Below, one piece after another: positions 5,892 to 7,455 of a DNA stretch of 7,455 bases. Location: NCBI GenBank assembly GCA_041687095.1, contig JAWLCQ010000215.1, forward strand, positions 1-7,455, given 5' to 3'. Within the stretch, counting starts at the first letter, position 1, and every line of letters starts with the position of its first letter. Origin of the DNA: JAWLCQ01 sp041687095 (lineage in GTDB: Bacteria; Planctomycetota; Phycisphaerae; SM23-33). A program made the translations under genes and the position numbers. Below the pieces are notes generated by a model. That model made no database searches and was not told the origin of the DNA. It saw only the letters and a list, made by a program, of their open reading frames with translations.

Positions 5892-7031
5892 TTACGAATG
5901 CAGCAAGTCCCCTTCCCCGTACACCGCCGCCGGGTACGCCGCCATGTCGAACGGGTCCCCGCTCCAGCCGACGAACGACGCCCACCGCCCGCGGGCGAGC
6001 GTGCCGAGACGGCCGGAGAGTCCGAGGACGGCGGCGTTGCGGCGGGTGACGGTCTCGATGGCGTCCTGGCGGGACGCCCCGCAGCGGAGGAACCAGCGCG
6101 CGGACACCAGCAGGTTGGAGCAGAGCGTGACGGGGTGGTCGGTCATGAGGGCGAAGGGCCCGCCGGCAGCGAGGAGGTGCGTGAGGTTTCGCCAGGAGCG
6201 GTGGCGGAGTTCGGTCTTGGAGGCGAAGGTGTCGAGGGGCCCGACGATGACGGGGATGTTCCGCTGGGCGAGCTTGCGGAAGACCTCGACCTGGTGGACG
6301 TCGCCCGCGTGCTCGACGGAGACGTCGAGGGCGAACTCCTCGGCGATGCGGAGGAGGGCGGCGATGTCGTCGGCCTTGTGGGCGTGGGCGCGGAGGCGCT
6401 GCCTGCGGGTGAGCAGGTCCTGGAGGAGGAGGTCCTCGGCGGAGAAGGAGGTTTCGCGTTTCTTGTCGGGCGTGGCGGCCTGGTGGCGTTGGAGCTTCTC
6501 GCGGGCGTCGTGGAGCTTGGCGCGGAGGAGGGCGACGGCGCCCATGCGGGTGGTCGGGCGGGCGCCCTTCCAGTGCCCCTGCGAGCGGACGTTGTGCCCG
6601 AAGGCGGCCTTGATCCCCGCGCGGGCGATCAGCGCCTCGCTGCTGTCGACGCCCCAGTGGCGGATGACCGCCGACCGCCCCCCGATGACGTTCCCGCTCC
6701 CGGGAAGGACGCACGAGTACAGCACCCCGGACTCGATGGACTCGCGGAAGGCGGGGTCGTCCATCTGCACGGAGTCCAGGGCGTCGGGGACGGGCAGGAG
6801 CGTGTCGAGCTGCTCGTTGGACTCCGTCTCCCCCGCCGGTTCGCCCGCGCGGTGCATCCCGATGTGGTTGTGCGGATCGACCAGCGCGGGCGTGACGACG
6901 AGGAACTCCCCCACCACCTCGCCGCGCGGTTTCTCCGACACGCCCACGACCTTGCCGTTGGCGAACGAGAGGTACGCGTTCTCCCGAACGTCCGTGCCCG
7001 TGTAGAGCGTCTCTGCGTGGATGGACTGCAT
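5892..7031 (-). CDS. Metal-dependent amidohydrolase, imidazolonepropionase-related
   Basis: A 379-residue cytoplasmic protein of the amidohydrolase superfamily (PF01979 type). An N-terminal beta-sandwich region (residues 1-48: ETLYTGTD, FANGKVVGVSE) leads into the metal site LVDPHNHIGMHR (50-61), with the HxH pair His54 and His56. Further motifs are GIKAAFGHN (139-147, Lys141), TRMGAVALLRAKL (161-173), LRAHAHKADDI (213-223, His216 and His218), VEHAGD (239-244, His241) and LMTDHPV (295-301, Asp298, the usual catalytic aspartate). The C-terminal end (RRNAAVLGLSGRLGTLARGRWASFVGWSGDPFD) is the usual closing part of the family. Such enzymes hydrolyse amide or related C-N bonds; the substrate cannot be told here, and no histidine-degradation genes are nearby. 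The ATG at 7031 is chosen because GGAGG lies 5 nt upstream; the open frame to 7397 runs through repeats and has no protein-like content. Both the 5' leader and the 3' spacer hold hairpins. Confidence 0.86.
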   Translation of the reverse strand: MQSIHAETLYTGTDVRENAYLSFANGKVVGVSEKPRGEVVGEFLVVTPALVDPHNHIGMHRAGEPAGETESNEQLDTLLPVPDALDSVQMDDPAFRESIESGVLYSCVLPGSGNVIGGRSAVIRHWGVDSSEALIARAGIKAAFGHNVRSQGHWKGARPTTRMGAVALLRAKLHDAREKLQRHQAATPDKKRETSFSAEDLLLQDLLTRRQRLRAHAHKADDIAALLRIAEEFALDVSVEHAGDVHQVEVFRKLAQRNIPVIVGPLDTFASKTELRHRSWRNLTHLLAAGGPFALMTDHPVTLCSNLLVSARWFLRCGASRQDAIETVTRRNAAVLGLSGRLGTLARGRWASFVGWSGDPFDMAAYPAAVYGEGDLLHS

Positions 7032-7036
7032 GGCGG

Positions 7037-7041
7037 CCTCC
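7037..7041 (-). promoter_or_regulatory. Ribosome binding site GGAGG
   Basis: On the minus strand GGAGG lies 5 nt before ATG at 7031. It fixes the amidohydrolase start and argues against the 122-residue upstream extension. Confidence 0.7.
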
Positions 7042-7054
7042 GGTCCCCGTTCCC

Positions 7055-7078
7055 GCCTTCGCGGAAAGCAGCGAAGGC
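7055..7078 (-). repeat. 8-bp hairpin in the amidohydrolase leader
   Basis: GCCTTCGC (7055-7062) and GCGAAGGC (7071-7078) are perfect reverse complements with an 8-nt loop. The hairpin sits about 24-47 nt upstream of the start codon, just before the Shine-Dalgarno site. It could influence translation or be a further intergenic repeat; only the pairing is certain. Confidence 0.55.
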
Positions 7079-7105
7079 AGGGAAGGCGGACGTGATCCTG
7101 TGCGG

Positions 7106-7123
7106 GTTCGCGACTACGCGAAC
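7106..7123. repeat. 7-bp palindrome near the putative transcription start
   Basis: GTTCGCG (7106-7112) and CGCGAAC (7117-7123) flank ACTA. It overlaps the predicted transcription start of the amidohydrolase gene (about 7120), a position typical of repressor operators, but no regulator is nearby to support this. Confidence 0.45.
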
Positions 7124-7126
7124 GCG

Positions 7127-7135
7127 AGGATACCA
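7127..7135 (-). promoter_or_regulatory. Possible extended -10 promoter of the amidohydrolase gene
   Basis: The minus strand reads TGGTATCCT, a TGn extended -10 with hexamer TATCCT (7127-7132). No good -35 is found 16-18 bp upstream. The leader would be about 89 nt and contains the two hairpins at 7106-7123 and 7055-7078. Confidence 0.3.
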
Positions 7136-7192
7136 CAGACGCCCCGCAGGGAGGAAGAAGCACCGTCCTTGTGTGTGTCCGCCTGGTATCAA

Positions 7193-7230
7193 CCGTAGGG
7201 CGTGCAAGGGAGGCCCCTGATCGCCTGCAC
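7193..7230 (+). repeat. Further GTAG-headed palindromic repeat
   Basis: CCGTAGGGCGTGCA (7193-7206) matches 4610-4623 exactly over 14 bases. After the head, GTGCA (7202-7206) can pair with TGCAC (7226-7230), and GG (7208-7209) with CC (7224-7225) across one bulged A. The plan (GTAG foot, then hairpin) is the same as in the 4612-4748 cluster, with a different loop sequence. Confidence 0.6.
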
Positions 7231-7231
7231 C

Positions 7232-7287
7232 GGGGGTCTCCCGACCCGCCCCGCGCGCATGCGCCGGGGGTCTCCTGACCCCCGGCG
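7232..7287. repeat. Two direct copies of a GGGGGTCTCC-type palindrome
   Basis: GGGGGTCTCCCGACCC (7232-7247) and GGGGGTCTCCTGACCCCC (7266-7283) start 34 bp apart. The second lies in a perfect 11-bp hairpin, CGCCGGGGGTC (7262-7272) with GACCCCCGGCG (7277-7287), around the tetraloop TCCT. The first is a degenerate copy with a 5-bp stem and TCCC loop. Confidence 0.75.
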
Positions 7288-7338
7288 TCCGGGAGGGGCG
7301 AGGGACGCCTCCGCGGCAGCGCCGTTGGAGCGCCCCCT

Positions 7339-7382
7339 TCGCGGCGGCCCTTCGACAGGCTCAGGACAGGTCCCCGCCGCGA
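7339..7382. repeat. Widespread intergenic repeat (core CTTCGACAGGCTCAGGACAG) inside a 9-bp stem
   Basis: The core at 7350-7369 belongs to a repeat I recognise as common in many bacterial genomes, usually seen as LSLSKG or LRTG strings in spurious ORFs. Here it is flanked by TCGCGGCGG (7339-7347) and CCGCCGCGA (7374-7382), exact reverse complements, so it would be presented in the loop of a 9-bp stem. The recognition rests on memory, not on a search. Confidence 0.6.
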
Positions 7383-7437
7383 CCGAAGCGCCGCCATAAC
7401 GCTATCGCGGAAGCGCTCGTTGACTTTCCAGGACGTT

Positions 7438-7455
7438 GGGGGTCAGGAGACCCCC
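7438..7455. repeat. Inverted copy of the 7266-7283 repeat, at the window edge
   Basis: GGGGGTCAGGAGACCCCC is the exact reverse complement (18/18) of 7266-7283. With that copy it bounds a 190-bp segment (7266-7455) containing the widespread repeat at 7349-7370 and no credible gene. The window stops here, so the element may extend further. Confidence 0.7.

Noticed and set aside
5347..6714. Minus-strand open frame bridging the exporter and amidohydrolase
   Set aside because: Out of frame with both genes and rich in Arg/Pro; it exists only because the 27-bp inverted repeat and high GC lack stops in that frame.
5823..7220. Long plus-strand open frame (465 codons) opposite the amidohydrolase
   Set aside because: It is a shadow of the amidohydrolase on the other strand: low-complexity Gly/Glu/Val/Asp composition and no motif, whereas the minus strand carries all the metal-site motifs and a Shine-Dalgarno site.
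7032..7397. N-terminal extension of the amidohydrolase to 7397
   Set aside because: The extra 122 residues are translated intergenic repeats (LSLSKG string, Arg-rich runs), and the ATG at 7031 has an ideal GGAGG site.

Overview
The window is very GC-rich and coding-dense, with no rRNA, tRNA or CRISPR array visible. It reads as chromosomal DNA of a Planctomycetota bacterium, most likely Phycisphaerae-like. This is inferred from the extracellular metzincin domain with its planctomycete-style sequence, the secreted HEAT plus carboxypeptidase-regulatory-like protein, and the distant URO-D-like protein; no 16S or marker gene is present to prove it.

Layout from left to right. (1) Positions 1-759, + strand: 3' end of a secreted or surface protein ending in a zinc metalloprotease domain (HELGHLAGVDH plus Met-turn). 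It is followed by a strong hairpin at 787-821. (2) Positions 1080-2201, + strand: a URO-D superfamily (COG0407-like) TIM-barrel protein with its own promoter and Shine-Dalgarno site. (3) Positions 2211-4490, - strand: a secreted protein of about 759 aa with a signal peptide, a HEAT-like segment and several carboxypeptidase-regulatory-like (Ig-fold) modules. It is convergent with the URO-D gene, leaving only 9 bp between the stop codons. (4) Positions 4610-4748: a cluster of GTAG-headed palindromic repeats resembling REP/BIME elements. (5) Positions 4745-5662, - strand: a 10-helix EamA-family exporter very like YddG; its stop codon lies inside the repeat. (6) Positions 5663-5891: spacer with a perfect 27-bp inverted repeat whose arms are themselves palindromes. 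(7) Positions 5892-7031, - strand: a metal-dependent amidohydrolase of the imidazolonepropionase-related type. (8) Positions 7032-7455: a repeat-rich non-coding end with further palindromes, another GTAG-headed repeat and a widespread repeat (core CTTCGACAGGCTCAGGACAG).

The genes do not form an obvious pathway. The URO-D and secreted-protein genes each have a recognisable promoter with the same -10 hexamer (TATGCT) and look like separate transcription units. The amidohydrolase and exporter are on the same strand but separated by 229 bp with a large palindrome, so co-transcription is uncertain. I see no defence, secretion or biosynthetic system that could be called new. The most interesting content is the intergenic palindromic repeats, above all the 4610-4748 cluster, where two inverted 51-nt units differ by compensatory changes.
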